DNA of 64,000 nt from Novosphingobium album (ex Liu et al. 2023) (GCF_029076845.1 NZ_JARESE010000001.1:124001-188000), one strand, 5' to 3'. Shown: positions 1 to 10,186, numbered from the stretch's first letter. Numbers and translations: made by a program. The notes: generated from the letters alone by a model not told the origin.

Positions 1-870
1 GATGATCTTGCCGAAGCCGGCGATCCGGCTCGTCTCCGCCGCGCCGATCGCGCCGCCCGCCGGCCCGGAGAGGATGGCGTTCCGCCCCTGAAACAGGCGC
101 GCGTCGGTCAGCCCGCCCGACGATGTCATGAACATCAGCCTGCAGCCGGTGCCTGCGGTGTCCAACTCCCCCTGGACCTGATCGACATAGCGGCGCAGGA
201 TCGGGGACAGGTAGGCATCGACCACGGTCGTGTCGCCGCGCCCGACGAACTTGATCAGCGAGGACACCTTGTGGCTCGGGGAGACCTGGCTGAAGCCCAT
301 CTCGCGGGCAATGTCGGCCACGCGCTGCTCATGCCCGGGATATTTGTAGCCGTGCATGAAGACGATGGCGACCGAACGGATGCCGGCGGCATGGGCGCTC
401 GCCAGCGCCGCGCGGGCCGCTGCTTCGTCTAGCGGCGTTTCCTCGGTGCCGTCGTCGAGCAGGCGGCCGGGCACTTCGGCCACCCGCTCGTAGAGCAGCG
501 CGGACTTAACGATATGGCGATCGAACAGCCGCGGGCGGGCCTGATACCCGATTTCGAGCGTGTCGCCGAAACCCAGGTTGGTGACGAGCAGCACGCGGCT
601 GCCCTTGCGCTCAAGCAGGGCGTTGGTGGCAACGGTGGTCCCCATCTTTACAGCCGCGATGCGCTCGGCCGGAATCCGCGCGTTCGCGGCGATTCCCATC
701 AGGTCGCGAATGCCCTGGATCGCCGCATCCCAGTATGCCTCGGGATTTTCCGACAGCAGCTTGTGCGACAGCAGCCGGCCCGTGGGCGTGCGCGCCACGA
801 TGTCGGTGAAGGTGCCGCCGCGATCGATCCAGAAATCCCACTTGCCCTCGGCGCCATCGGTATCGGACAT
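1..870 (-). CDS. Hydantoinase A / 5-oxoprolinase family protein, N-terminal part (cut by window edge)
   Basis: The 290 visible codons begin at an ATG and run off the left edge, so the C-terminal part is outside the window. The start shows the actin-like ATPase signature of the family, D-R-G-G-T-F-T-D-I at residues 16-24, then a second conserved stretch ([14 protein letters not shown]) and, close to the edge, a GPAGG-type motif. Family members cleave 5-oxoproline, hydantoins or related cyclic amides with ATP and normally work with a HyuB-type partner, which would lie further left. The DUF1989 gene ends 10 bases upstream of its start, so the two are probably one transcript. The substrate cannot be decided from the sequence. 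Confidence 0.85.
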   Translation of the reverse strand, partial: MSDTDGAEGKWDFWIDRGGTFTDIVARTPTGRLLSHKLLSENPEAYWDAAIQGIRDLMGIAANARIPAERIAAVKMGTTVATNALLERKGSRVLLVTNLGFGDTLEIGYQARPRLFDRHIVKSALLYERVAEVPGRLLDDGTEETPLDEAAARAALASAHAAGIRSVAIVFMHGYKYPGHEQRVADIAREMGFSQVSPSHKVSSLIKFVGRGDTTVVDAYLSPILRRYVDQVQGELDTAGTGCRLMFMTSSGGLTDARLFQGRNAILSGPAGGAIGAAETSRIAGFGKII

Positions 871-880
871 GCTCGGCCCC

Positions 881-1774
881 TCAGCGCGCGCCTTCGGCCA
901 CCCGCCACGGGGGTTCCGTCCCATGGGTCCGGTCATAGCCGTTCAGCGCGGGCGCCTGCCATCCATCGGGCAGGGCACGGGGGCGGAAGACCTCGGCCTT
1001 CATCGGATAGCAACGCGCGATGTCCGAGGAATGCGTGGTGGAACAGTCACCGCCCGGACAGGCGGACATGCAGGCGAGGATGTCGATCTCGGCGAAGAAC
1101 TCCAGGTAATCACCGGGGCGCACGGGGCTCGCCTTCATGAAATACTGGCCGGAGTCGCGGGTGAAGCCGGTGCACATGAACACATTCAGCACATCATGGA
1201 CATAGGTTTCCGCCTCGTCCAGCGTCTTGCCGGTCCGTTGCGCCAGGGCGCGGGTGAGGTTCGAATGGCAGCAATGATGATACGTGCCGCCATCGCTCAG
1301 CAAGGCATGGGTATAGGGGTCACAGCGCGTGCCGATCACGTCGTGGACCCCGGCGCCGAACTCGTCGAAGCCGTACCAGTCCAGCGTGTCATGCGTGATC
1401 GTCGCCATCGGCCGCAGATAGGGCAGGCTGGAAAAGAGCTGATCGCCCGGGCCGACATGCGAGCCGAACAGCGCGCGCGTCTTGCCGGTGTAGAGCCGCT
1501 CGTCCAGATTGCCGAGGTTGAACAGGTTGAGATCGCCCACCTGCGAGCCTTCGGTGCATACGATGCGGCAGAAATGCCCCTGCGGCACTGTCCAGCAACC
1601 GGCCTCGCGCGGCGGGATCACCACGCTGTCCACCAGTGCCAGGTCATCGCGCACGGCCCGATAGGCCGCCAGCTCCAGCCGCTTCAGCCCTTCGGGCGGA
1701 TAGGCGATGACCGGCTTGACGGCTTTGCGCGTACAAGCATCGGCCGGAGCATCCGTAATCGAAATTGATTTCAT
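881..1774 (-). CDS. DUF1989 (urea carboxylase-associated family) protein
   Basis: The protein has 297 residues from the chosen ATG. The open frame continues upstream to 1891, but the N-terminal extension looks unrelated and the ATG at 1774 follows a GGA-type ribosome site. The conserved core of DUF1989 is visible: a V-V-I-P-P-R-E-A stretch near the start, GDLNLFN, a segment with H-D-T-L, a cluster [12 protein letters not shown], then N-V-F-M-C and a late C-P-G-G-D-C. The many His and Cys residues suggest metal binding, which is inference. Members are known next to urea carboxylase and amidase genes, but their reaction is poorly defined. Here it sits directly before a hydantoinase/oxoprolinase gene and diverges from a LysR regulator. 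Confidence 0.8.
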   Translation of the reverse strand: MKSISITDAPADACTRKAVKPVIAYPPEGLKRLELAAYRAVRDDLALVDSVVIPPREAGCWTVPQGHFCRIVCTEGSQVGDLNLFNLGNLDERLYTGKTRALFGSHVGPGDQLFSSLPYLRPMATITHDTLDWYGFDEFGAGVHDVIGTRCDPYTHALLSDGGTYHHCCHSNLTRALAQRTGKTLDEAETYVHDVLNVFMCTGFTRDSGQYFMKASPVRPGDYLEFFAEIDILACMSACPGGDCSTTHSSDIARCYPMKAEVFRPRALPDGWQAPALNGYDRTHGTEPPWRVAEGAR

Positions 1775-1975
1775 CTTTTTCCAGAACTTTATTTGAATTT
1801 CGCAAGTAAAATCAGGAAAGAGATGCTCCATCGCCGATTGATCGGGAATCCGCGACAGGCCCTCTTTCATAGGCAATTCGGTAAACGTCAAGTCGCTGCG
1901 CGCCGCTTTGAAGCGTTGCTCTGATTGATCCTTGACTCAGCGAACAACTGCGGTTTTGCTATCGCTTTGAACGAC

Positions 1976-2938
1976 ATGCAAATGACGATTTCTGGCCCTG
2001 ATGTGAGGGATTCTTACAGCGTGATCACACTGCCTCCCCTGGGAGCCCTGCGGGCCATGGAAGCCGCCGCGCGCCACAGTAGTTTTTCCAAGGCCGCCGA
2101 AGAGCTGTGCGTTACGCATTCGGCGGTGAGCCACCAGATCAAATTGCTGGAATCATGGTTCGGCAAGGAACTGTTTATTCGCACCGGCAACGGGGTGATA
2201 TCAACGCCCGCCTGTTCCGAATTCAGCAAGCTCGTCGGCGACTGTTTCGGCCTGATCTCCGAAGCCAGCAACAGGCTGCGCAGGCTGGGCAGCGCCAAGT
2301 CGGTGAGAGTGGCGGCGATCCCGTCCTTCGCGACGCGCTGGGTCATCCCCAGGATACCCACGTTCCAGAGGGAATTTCACGACATCGAACTGGAGGTCTG
2401 TTACGCGCCCCAGCACTTCAAGGGCGACCTTGCCGGCTTCGACGTGGTGATAACCTATTTCGACGGGAAGTATGTCGGCAACCTGCACAGCAAGGTGCTG
2501 TTTTCCGGCGCGCTCGCGCCCGTGTGCAGCCCGGGGTATCTTCAGGCGAACGGGTTCGTCGCGGATATCGCGACGCTCAATCAGGCGACGTTCCTGCACG
2601 ATGAGGAGCGTTCGACCTGGATCGCCTGGCTCGCCGCGCAAGGCATGGCGCCGGGCAACGCCCAGGTCGGGACCGTGTTCGCCGACTTCAATCTGCTGAG
2701 CACCGCCGCCATCGCCGGGCACGGGGTGGCGCTTTGCCCCACCGATCTCATCCGCGAGGATCTGGACGCGGGCAACCTCACCCAGCTGTTCGCCGACGAG
2801 ATATTCCTGGAGCGCAACTACATGCTGTTCCGGCAGGATGCGCCCACCACCGCCGCGCAGGAATTCTGCAACTGGCTGGTGGATGAAACCTCTTTCGCGA
2901 AAGCCGGCGATCGCAAGCAGCGCGTGGCGCGATCCTGA
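1976..2938 (+). CDS. LysR-family transcriptional regulator (GcvA-like)
   Basis: A 320-residue regulator from the ATG at 1976; another ATG follows two codons later, and a TTG at 1925 would give a longer form. Residues about 15-75 form the winged helix-turn-helix, with the typical L-P-P-L-G-A-L-R-A-M-E-A-A-A-R-H-S-S-F and V-T-H-S-A-V-S-H-Q-I-K segments. The remainder is the periplasmic-binding-protein-like effector domain (VRVAAIPSFATRWVIPRI, and G-H-G-V-A-L near the end). It is transcribed away from the DUF1989/hydantoinase pair with about 200 bases between them, the usual arrangement for a LysR protein controlling its divergent neighbours. It may also act on the receptor-hydrolase-transporter genes to the right. 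The inducer is unknown. Confidence 0.9.
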   Translation: MQMTISGPDVRDSYSVITLPPLGALRAMEAAARHSSFSKAAEELCVTHSAVSHQIKLLESWFGKELFIRTGNGVISTPACSEFSKLVGDCFGLISEASNRLRRLGSAKSVRVAAIPSFATRWVIPRIPTFQREFHDIELEVCYAPQHFKGDLAGFDVVITYFDGKYVGNLHSKVLFSGALAPVCSPGYLQANGFVADIATLNQATFLHDEERSTWIAWLAAQGMAPGNAQVGTVFADFNLLSTAAIAGHGVALCPTDLIREDLDAGNLTQLFADEIFLERNYMLFRQDAPTTAAQEFCNWLVDETSFAKAGDRKQRVARS

Positions 2939-3460
2939 CACGCGGGCCGGGATCGTGATCGTGCCGCCGCCGTCGACAGGCTGGCGCGCGTGAGAGCGAG
3001 ATGAACCCCGCCCGTGATGCATTTGAACGGGCCGCTCGCCGACGACCCGCCGGACGGAACGCATGGCGAGAGTGCTTCACCATCGCGCATAACCCTGAAT
3101 ACTTTAGCAAAAACTCCGCGTCGTGATGCTGGCTGGCTTGTTTCTCTGCCGCCTGCTGAGCAAGATTGTTGCGTTGCCGGTGTTTAAGAAATTCACAGGA
3201 CGATGAAAAATCGTCAGTTGCTTTGCAAACCGCTCAGTTACAGAAATATGAATAGCTGTAGAGACGTTGCGGTCCGGGGGCCGTGCGTAATCGGGAAGAA
3301 AACTTCGTTCTTCAGCTCGATGAAATACGCGAATTTGGGCGATACCCGCCATCGATTCCGTACATCGATCCTGACCTGCCAGAACAGATATCGGCAGATT
3401 AGGGTAACAAGGGAGGGGGGAAAAATCGACGGGTCCTAACCAATAAGAAAGAAATATTCC
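2939..3460. other. Intergenic region upstream of the TonB-dependent receptor
   Basis: About 520 bases with no convincing gene. It is clearly less GC-rich than its surroundings between about 3110 and 3460, as expected for a promoter and leader. A 78-codon frame at 3203-3439 has no recognisable protein features and was not accepted. Confidence 0.5.
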
Positions 3461-6391
3461 ATGAGGCGCACACGATATTCTGCCCGGACGGCAAATCCAC
3501 TCCCGCTGCACCGTGTTGTGACGACCTTGATGTCCGCAAGCGCGCTTTCGACGTTCGTCATCGCGAATGTCGCGGCTGCGGCCGAGCCCGAAGCGCCGGC
3601 GGACGACACGCCCGGCAAGGAAATCGTCGTGACCGGCACGCACGTCATCCGCGACGGGTACGAGGCGCCCACGCCGACGACGGTCGTCACGGTCGAGCAG
3701 TTTCAGCAGCAGACGTCGTCACAGGTCATCGATTTCCTGACGACGCTGCCCGCCTTCTCTGGCAACGTCACCCCATCGAATTCGACCGAGAGCATCGACA
3801 ATGGAACCGCCGGCGTCAGTTCGGTCAACCTGCGCAATCTCGGCGCCACGCGCACCCTGGTCCTGATCGACGGCCAGCGCGCCGCGCCTTCGACCATCGA
3901 CGGCCGGGTGGACATCGGCTCGATCCCGCAGCAGCTCATCCAGCGCATCGACGTCGTGACCGGAGGCGCTTCGGCGGCCTACGGTTCGGACGCGGTCGCC
4001 GGCGTCGTCAACTTCGTGCTCGATACCCGCTACACCGGGATCGGCGGCGAGTTCTCGGGCGGCATCACGAACTATGGCGAGAACGCCAACTACAACGCGT
4101 CGCTCACCGCCGGCACTGCGTTTGCCGGCGGCCGCGGCCATGTCATCGTTTCCGGCCAGGCCAGCCACCAGGAAGGCATCCCGATCGTGGATCGCCCGTG
4201 GAACGCGCACGGCCGCGTGTTCCTGACCAACCCGGCCTATGGAACCGGCCCGGGCCAGAGCCGCGACGTTCCGCAGCGCCTCCTGCTCGACGAGGTCGGC
4301 CCGGCGCGCGCCAGCAGGGGCGGCATCATCGTTTCGGGCCCGCTGAAGGGGATCGCCTTCGGCGAAGGCGGCACGCCGTATCAGTACAACTATGGCGATC
4401 TCGTTTCGGGCGACCTGATGCAGGGTGGCGAGTGGCGGGAGCAGAACTACAACCTCACCGATGGCAAGTCGCTCGAACCGAAGATGTCGATGCGCAACCT
4501 GTTCGCCCGGCTCAGCTACGACCTGACCGACTCGATCCATGTCTTCGGGCAGTGGGCCTGGTCCGACAATCGCTATTCGTCCAGGGCCTATGGCTATCAG
4601 GACAACGGCGGCATCACCGTGCCGGTGACGAACGCGTTCCTTGACGAGACCATCCGCGACCTGGCGATCGCCAACGACCTGACGACGCTGACGATGGGCT
4701 CGAGCAACCAGGACATGGGCTTTGTCCATACGGACAACAAGCGGGTCTCCAACCGCTTCGTCTTCGGCCTGAACGGAGATTTCGACGCGCTCGGCGCGAA
4801 CTGGACGTGGAGTGCCTATTACCAGAAAGGCATCACCCGCAACACCGAGCGGTCGATCAACAACCGCGTCGAGGACAAGTTCGCCCAGGCCCTCGATTCG
4901 GTTCGCGATCCCGGGACCGGCGCGATCATCTGCCGTTCGACGCTCACCAATCCCAACGACGGCTGCGTCGCCTACAATCCGTTCGGCGTGAACGTGAACT
5001 CGCCGACTCAGCTCGATTACATCCTCGACGACGGCTACCGCTTCCAGAAGTTCACCCAGGATGTCGTCGCCGGATCGCTCCAGGGCGAGCCGTTCTCGAC
5101 CTGGGCGGGCCCGGTTTCGATCGCGGCCGGCGTCGAGCACCGCGCCGAAAAATCGACCGGCCACAGCAGCGACCTGGACCTGCAGCGCGCGTTCTATGCC
5201 GGCAACTATCAACCGACCATCGGGGAATTCAAGGTCACCGAAGGCTTCCTCGAAACCGTCGTCCCGCTCGCGCGGGGCACCCGGTTCCTCGAAAGCCTCG
5301 ATCTTAACGCCGCCGTCCGCGCGACCCAGTATTCCGATGCGGGCTATGTGACGACGTGGAAAGCGGGGCTCACCTGGACCCCGATTTCCGACCTGACCAT
5401 CCGCGTGAGCCGTTCGCGCGACATTCGCGCGCCCAACATCTCCGAGGTGTTCAACGCCGGCACCTCCAGCCTGGGCACGGTCGTCGACAGTGCGCCCGGC
5501 CCGAATTTCGGCGCCACGGTCCAGGTCACCGGCATCAATCGCGGCAATCCCGATCTCACCCCGGAGAAGGCCGATACGACCGGCATCGGCGTGGTGTTCC
5601 GGCCCTCGTTCTTCCGGGGGTTCCAGGCTTCGGTCGATTACTGGAACATCGACATCAAGAACGTCATCGCCAACATTTCGACCCAGCAGATCGTCGACTT
5701 GTGTGTCCAAGGCAACGCGGACCTGTGCGCCGCGATCAATCCCGGCACGTCCGATGTCGGCCATCTCATCGCCGGTTCGCTGCACAACGTGATCAACCGC
5801 CAGCCGTTCAACCTCGCCCGGCAGAACGCACGCGGCATAGATTTCGAAGTCAGCTATGCGACGGCCGTTCCATCGGTCTTCAGCAGCTCCGGCGCGACCC
5901 TGCGAGTGCGCGGGCTGGCATCGCACTACATCAGGAACTACTTCGAATCGGGCGTGTCGGTGCCCACCGACTCCGCGGGCGAGAACGCCGGCAACGGTCC
6001 TCCCTCGTGGCGCTGGCAGGCCTCGGCGACATATGATGCCGAGCCGCTCAGCCTCACGCTCGCCGCGCGGGGCATCAGTGCGGGCAAGTACAACAACGCC
6101 TGGATCGAATGCGAGACGGGCTGCCCCGTCTCCGTCTCGCCGAACATCACGGTGAACAACAACCACATCCCCGGCGCGATCTATTTCGATTTCTCGGCCA
6201 GCTATGCGCTGCTCGCATCGGAAGATGGCCGGCGCAGCGCCGAAGTCTTCCTCAACATCAAGAACATCACCAACAAGGATCCGGCGATCGTCGGCCTGAG
6301 CGGCGTCTACCTCGAGGACTGGCAAACCAACCCGACGCTCTACGACGCGGAAGGGCGAGTGTTCCGGCTGGGCGTCCGCTTCCACCTGTGA
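3461..6391 (+). CDS. TonB-dependent outer membrane receptor
   Basis: A 976-residue outer-membrane transporter. The N-terminus is a signal peptide (hydrophobic stretch ending in N-V-A-A-A-A-E), followed by a TonB-box-like E-I-V-V-T-G at residues about 54-59. The plug domain (about 60-180) includes the L-R-N-L-G-A-T-R-T-L-V-L-I-D-G-Q-R and GGASAAYGSDAVAGVVNF signatures. The rest is the 22-strand barrel, with an R-V-S-R-S-R-D-I-R-A-P-N-I-S-E-V-F segment, ending F-R-L-G-V-R-F-H-L in the normal barrel-terminal style. This plug type is common in sphingomonads for peptide, sugar or xenobiotic uptake. Next to a secreted hydrolase and an inner-membrane transporter it probably imports the substrate of this cluster. 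Confidence 0.95.
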   Translation: MRRTRYSARTANPLPLHRVVTTLMSASALSTFVIANVAAAAEPEAPADDTPGKEIVVTGTHVIRDGYEAPTPTTVVTVEQFQQQTSSQVIDFLTTLPAFSGNVTPSNSTESIDNGTAGVSSVNLRNLGATRTLVLIDGQRAAPSTIDGRVDIGSIPQQLIQRIDVVTGGASAAYGSDAVAGVVNFVLDTRYTGIGGEFSGGITNYGENANYNASLTAGTAFAGGRGHVIVSGQASHQEGIPIVDRPWNAHGRVFLTNPAYGTGPGQSRDVPQRLLLDEVGPARASRGGIIVSGPLKGIAFGEGGTPYQYNYGDLVSGDLMQGGEWREQNYNLTDGKSLEPKMSMRNLFARLSYDLTDSIHVFGQWAWSDNRYSSRAYGYQDNGGITVPVTNAFLDETIRDLAIANDLTTLTMGSSNQDMGFVHTDNKRVSNRFVFGLNGDFDALGANWTWSAYYQKGITRNTERSINNRVEDKFAQALDSVRDPGTGAIICRSTLTNPNDGCVAYNPFGVNVNSPTQLDYILDDGYRFQKFTQDVVAGSLQGEPFSTWAGPVSIAAGVEHRAEKSTGHSSDLDLQRAFYAGNYQPTIGEFKVTEGFLETVVPLARGTRFLESLDLNAAVRATQYSDAGYVTTWKAGLTWTPISDLTIRVSRSRDIRAPNISEVFNAGTSSLGTVVDSAPGPNFGATVQVTGINRGNPDLTPEKADTTGIGVVFRPSFFRGFQASVDYWNIDIKNVIANISTQQIVDLCVQGNADLCAAINPGTSDVGHLIAGSLHNVINRQPFNLARQNARGIDFEVSYATAVPSVFSSSGATLRVRGLASHYIRNYFESGVSVPTDSAGENAGNGPPSWRWQASATYDAEPLSLTLAARGISAGKYNNAWIECETGCPVSVSPNITVNNNHIPGAIYFDFSASYALLASEDGRRSAEVFLNIKNITNKDPAIVGLSGVYLEDWQTNPTLYDAEGRVFRLGVRFHL

Positions 6392-6438
6392 GGGGGAACG
6401 GGCGATCCGCCTGAGACACGACGCCCCCCGTGGGGCTA

Positions 6439-6478
6439 CGCTTCCCGAACGGCTTCACATGCACCCGTTCAGGAAGCG
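6439..6478. promoter_or_regulatory. Imperfect inverted repeat between receptor and hydrolase genes
   Basis: Two 14-base arms (6439-6452 and 6465-6478) pair with one mismatch around a 12-base loop. No T-run follows. It lies 47 bases after the receptor stop and 28 bases before the chosen hydrolase start, so it could be an intra-operon processing or attenuation stem. Function is inferred. Confidence 0.5.
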
Positions 6479-6506
6479 CGCGGCAATAATAACGGAGACA
6501 CGGCAC

Positions 6507-8360
6507 ATGCGGGAAGACGGACGGTTTAGACTGTGGCTGCGACGCCACCTGCGCGGCATCGGCACGGCGTGCGCGCTTGCCCTGGCAATGCTCACGGCGA
6601 CGGCGGGCCACGCGGCGGACTACACCGAAGCCGATGTGGTGCGCGATATCGCCTATGTTCCGATGAAGGATGGCACGCGCATCGCCTATGTCTCCTATCG
6701 CCCCAAGACCGGCCGGCATCCCACCGTCTTCGCCTATTCCCCCTACAATGGGAACTCGACATCGTTCGAGACCGCCAAGGCGTTTCTCGATGCCGGCTAC
6801 GCCTATGTCGGGGCCAATTTCCCGGGCACCGGCTGCTCGGAAGGGGTCATCGGGCACTGGGTGGACGGCTTCGATGCCAAGGAAGGAATCTATGGGGCCG
6901 AAGTGGTCGAATGGATCGCCCGGCAATCCTGGAGCAATGGCAATGTCGGGATGATCGGCAACTCGTCGCTCGGCACGTTGCAGTTCTGGGTCGCGTCGCA
7001 CCGGCCTCCGCACCTCAGGGCCCTGGTGGCGAGCGGGGTCGAGGATGGCTACGAATATTGGCTCTCGCCAGGCGGAATGCTGCAGATCGAATCGACCGCG
7101 GGATACGTGATCCACACCGAGAACGTGACCCAGGCCCGCGGCGCGCAATGGCGCATCAGCCGGGGCGACAAGGAATGCGCCGCGATCCGTGGCAGCGACC
7201 GGCAAACCCTCGCCTATGCGTTCTTCGATGAGGTGCGAAAGCATCCGCTCAAGGATGCATGGTGGGATGCGGCCAACCTCGCCACCAAGGACGTTGCCGG
7301 CAAGGTCGCGGTTCCCACGATGATCATCGCCATGGAGCAGGACAACTATGGGGGCGCCGCCCGCGAGAGCGCCCGCCTGTTTTCCCGGCTGATGCCGAAC
7401 GTGAAGAACAAGCGGCTCGTCCTGATGAACGGCAATCACGGCAACGGCGGGCCGGGCGGCTACAGCCTGGCCGACAACGAGCGGATGCGCTTCCTTGAGC
7501 GCTGGCTGAAAGGCGTGAAGAACGGGATCGAGAACGAGCCGCCGGTAGCGGTCTATTGGGAAGTCCAGGAACCCGACGGCGATCCCCGGAAGTCGGTCGC
7601 GGGGTGGACGACGGCGCACGCCGCCTGGCCTGCTCCCGAAGTCGAACGGCAGACCTTCTATCTCACCGCCGACGCCGCGCTCTCGCCCGACAAGCCGGCG
7701 GCCAGCGCGGAGGATGGCGCCCGCGCGTATCTCTACCCGATCGGAACGGAGCTCGTCGGCGGCAATACCCAGTTTGCGCTCGTGCCCAATGAAAGCGGCG
7801 TGCTGAACTATCGGACGGCGCCGATGACCGCGGACATGACGCTGCTCGGAAACCCGGAAGTCACCTTGTACCTCAGCATCGACAATGGCGACGATACCGA
7901 CGTCGCGCTCACCCTGAAGGACGTCGATCCCGACGGCAACGTGCTGTTCCTCCAGTCCGGCCTGCTGCGCGCCTCGCTGCGCGCGATCGACAAGGAGCAA
8001 AGCTACGCCGACGAGGTGGTGCCCTTCTATAACCAGAGCGAGATGCTGGAACCGGGCAAGATCTATGAGATACGCCTGTCCCTGCTCTCACCGATCGCGC
8101 ATGTGGTGAGGCAGGGGCACCGCCTGGAACTGACGGTGGCGGCGCCCAACCCCATTCCGCACCCCAACATCGCCAGCATTCCCGCCGGCGCGCCGTCGAT
8201 CAACCGGGTCTATCATTCGGAAAAGTACCCGTCGCGCATCCTGCTGCCGGTCATCCCCGGCGCGCTTGCCAAGGCGCCGCCGCCGCCATGCGGCACGCTG
8301 CGCAGCCAGGCTTGCCGGAAGGAGACGAAGTTCGAGCCTGGCGGCTTGCCCATGCGGTAG
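6507..8360 (+). CDS. Exported CocE/NonD family hydrolase (X-Pro dipeptidyl-peptidase S15 type)
   Basis: A 617-residue alpha/beta hydrolase from the ATG at 6507; an upstream ATG at 6459 lies inside the hairpin and is less likely. Residues 1-37 form a signal peptide (Arg-rich start, hydrophobic core, cleavage after G-H-A-A), so it is periplasmic or secreted. The catalytic serine is in G-N-S-S-L-G (about residue 153), matching the family GxSYxG pattern with Tyr replaced by Ser; a candidate catalytic His is in N-G-N-H-G. The C-terminal jelly-roll domain ends with the usual P-N-P-I-P-H-P-N region. Relatives hydrolyse cocaine esters, acyl amides and X-Pro peptides. It probably processes the substrate brought in by the receptor upstream. 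Confidence 0.88.
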   Translation: MREDGRFRLWLRRHLRGIGTACALALAMLTATAGHAADYTEADVVRDIAYVPMKDGTRIAYVSYRPKTGRHPTVFAYSPYNGNSTSFETAKAFLDAGYAYVGANFPGTGCSEGVIGHWVDGFDAKEGIYGAEVVEWIARQSWSNGNVGMIGNSSLGTLQFWVASHRPPHLRALVASGVEDGYEYWLSPGGMLQIESTAGYVIHTENVTQARGAQWRISRGDKECAAIRGSDRQTLAYAFFDEVRKHPLKDAWWDAANLATKDVAGKVAVPTMIIAMEQDNYGGAARESARLFSRLMPNVKNKRLVLMNGNHGNGGPGGYSLADNERMRFLERWLKGVKNGIENEPPVAVYWEVQEPDGDPRKSVAGWTTAHAAWPAPEVERQTFYLTADAALSPDKPAASAEDGARAYLYPIGTELVGGNTQFALVPNESGVLNYRTAPMTADMTLLGNPEVTLYLSIDNGDDTDVALTLKDVDPDGNVLFLQSGLLRASLRAIDKEQSYADEVVPFYNQSEMLEPGKIYEIRLSLLSPIAHVVRQGHRLELTVAAPNPIPHPNIASIPAGAPSINRVYHSEKYPSRILLPVIPGALAKAPPPPCGTLRSQACRKETKFEPGGLPMR

Positions 8361-8435
8361 CTGCCATCCGCTCGAGCGTGTCAAATGCCCGTCAGGCTTT
8401 GCCCTGTCCGATTTTTGAGGAACAGAGTCCGCCCC

Positions 8436-9752
8436 ATGCTCAAGTCCAGTCCATCCGGTACGGAAGTCGCCTTGCGGAAGAAGCAGCGACGGGCGCTGGC
8501 CGCGGCGGGGATGGGGACCGTCGTCGAATTCTTCGACTACGCGTCCTATTCCTATCTGGCGACCACGATCGCCAGCGTGTTCTTTCCGCAAGCCGACAAG
8601 ACGGCGGCCCTGATCCAGACGTTCGCGATCTTTGCGCTGTCGTTTGCCATGCGCCCGATCGGCGGACTGTTCTGGGGGCATTACGGAGACCGCATCGGCC
8701 GCAGGAAGAGCCTGATATTGACCATCGCCGGGATGGGGATGGCCACACTGGCGATCGGCATTCTGCCGGGATACGCCACGATCGGCATCGGCGCGCCGCT
8801 TCTCCTGGTCATCATCCGGCTGCTGCAGAGCTTCTTCACCGCCGGACAGTATTCGGGCGCCGCCGTGCTGGTGGGCGAGTTCGCCCCGCCGCGGAAGCGC
8901 GGCCGTTACGTAAGCGTGGTGCCGCTCGGCAGCGCGACCGGCTTCATGCTGGCATCGGCGCTGACGAGCTGGCTGCATGGCGCGCTCGGCGTCGATGACA
9001 TGCTCGCGTGGGGCTGGCGACTGCCGTTCCTGGTGGGCGGCATACTGACGCTGATCGCCCTGGGAATACGCCAGAGCCTGGAAGAGACGCCGGACTTCGC
9101 GCAGCTGCAGGAAGCGCACGCTGTTTCCGAAGCGCCGATAAAGACGCTGATGGCGCGGCACTGGCGGGTTATTGTCGCACTGCTGATGGTGATCTCGGTC
9201 AACCACGCCGGCTATTACATCATCCTCTCCTACATGGCGACGTACTTCGAGGTGCAGATGGACATGCCCTCGGCGCAGGCCGGAGCGATCACGACGATCG
9301 CCCTGATCGCCTATCTGCCTCTGCTGTATGTATTTTCCGCGGCTTCGGACAGATTTGGCCGGCGGCCGATATTGCTCGCCGGCTCGGTCCTGCTGCTGCT
9401 GTTCAGCTATCCCCTGTTCCTGGCCCTGCCGCATGGAGGGTTCGCGGTCGCCCTTGTCGTCCAGCTTCTGATGGCGACGTTCCTGGCCCTCAACGATTCG
9501 ACCTTCGGCGCCTTCTTCATCGAGGCTTTCCCCACCGACATCCGCTACAGCGGATTTGCCCTCCCCTTCAACATCGGCGCCGCCTTGTTCGGGGGCGCGT
9601 CCCCGCTGTTTGCCGAATGGCTCATCGGACTTACCGGAAACGAGCTTGTTCCGGCATTCATCATGATGGGCGTGGCCGCGTTGAGCTTGCCGGCCCTCCT
9701 CACATCGCGTGAAACCGCCCCACGCCTCGTGCATCCGGCCCGCGCCGGCTGA
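8436..9752 (+). CDS. MFS transporter of the metabolite:H+ symporter (ProP-like) family
   Basis: A 438-residue, 12-helix permease from the ATG at 8436, which follows GAGGAA. The family-specific N-terminus is clear: G-T-V-V-E-F-F-D-Y in helix 1, then F-A-M-R-P-I-G-G-L-F-W-G-H-Y-G-D-R-I-G-R-R-K-S in the loop between helices 2 and 3. A second copy of the loop motif, D-R-F-G-R-R-P, follows helix 8. Relatives carry proline, betaine, citrate, shikimate or aromatic acids with protons. It follows the CocE hydrolase by 75 bases and is presumably co-transcribed, so it likely imports the hydrolysis product. The substrate is not determinable. Confidence 0.9.
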   Translation: MLKSSPSGTEVALRKKQRRALAAAGMGTVVEFFDYASYSYLATTIASVFFPQADKTAALIQTFAIFALSFAMRPIGGLFWGHYGDRIGRRKSLILTIAGMGMATLAIGILPGYATIGIGAPLLLVIIRLLQSFFTAGQYSGAAVLVGEFAPPRKRGRYVSVVPLGSATGFMLASALTSWLHGALGVDDMLAWGWRLPFLVGGILTLIALGIRQSLEETPDFAQLQEAHAVSEAPIKTLMARHWRVIVALLMVISVNHAGYYIILSYMATYFEVQMDMPSAQAGAITTIALIAYLPLLYVFSAASDRFGRRPILLAGSVLLLLFSYPLFLALPHGGFAVALVVQLLMATFLALNDSTFGAFFIEAFPTDIRYSGFALPFNIGAALFGGASPLFAEWLIGLTGNELVPAFIMMGVAALSLPALLTSRETAPRLVHPARAG

Positions 9753-10186
9753 CGCATCGCATCGGTGTAACGCCCTTCGGAAGCCGCATTCCGCTTCCGC
9801 GCGTGTGGGATCGTCCACAACTGGGCGGATTGTGCTGAAAAACCCGTGCTTGCAGTCCTGATCCGGTTCACCGCAGGCAGGTGAAGTCGATAGGATGACG
9901 CCCGCGACAATGCGGTGATCTGCTTCCGCGCCAGTCGTATTGGCCGCTATCGCGCATATGGCGCCCGGCGATGAGTAGAGATATCGGCACGGGGCGACTG
10001 GCGCCGTGCTCATCCCGATCCGCTGTCCGCCACCCCTTTGACAACACCGCCGCCACTTCTCATCGACACCACGTTCGTTTGACAAAGGCCCTCGTCGCCC
10101 CTTTCGACCGTACATATCGTGAATTTGACAGCGCAGTTCACGCGGTTCAACGAAACCGCATGACGCTCCCGCAACACGGACCAATT
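9753..10186. other. Intergenic region, no gene seen
   Basis: About 430 bases separate the transporter from the next lipoprotein gene. Frames that cross it show no conserved features. The right part is AT-richer and probably holds the promoter of the lipoprotein gene. Confidence 0.4.

Noticed and set aside
3203..3439. 78-codon frame in the receptor leader
   Set aside because: It has a weak ribosome site but Cys/Arg-rich, non-protein-like composition; more likely leader DNA.
3719..6385. 888-codon open frame antisense to the TonB-dependent receptor
   Set aside because: It mirrors the codon pattern of the receptor, has an Arg/Asp/Val-rich composition without any domain and arises from high GC third positions.
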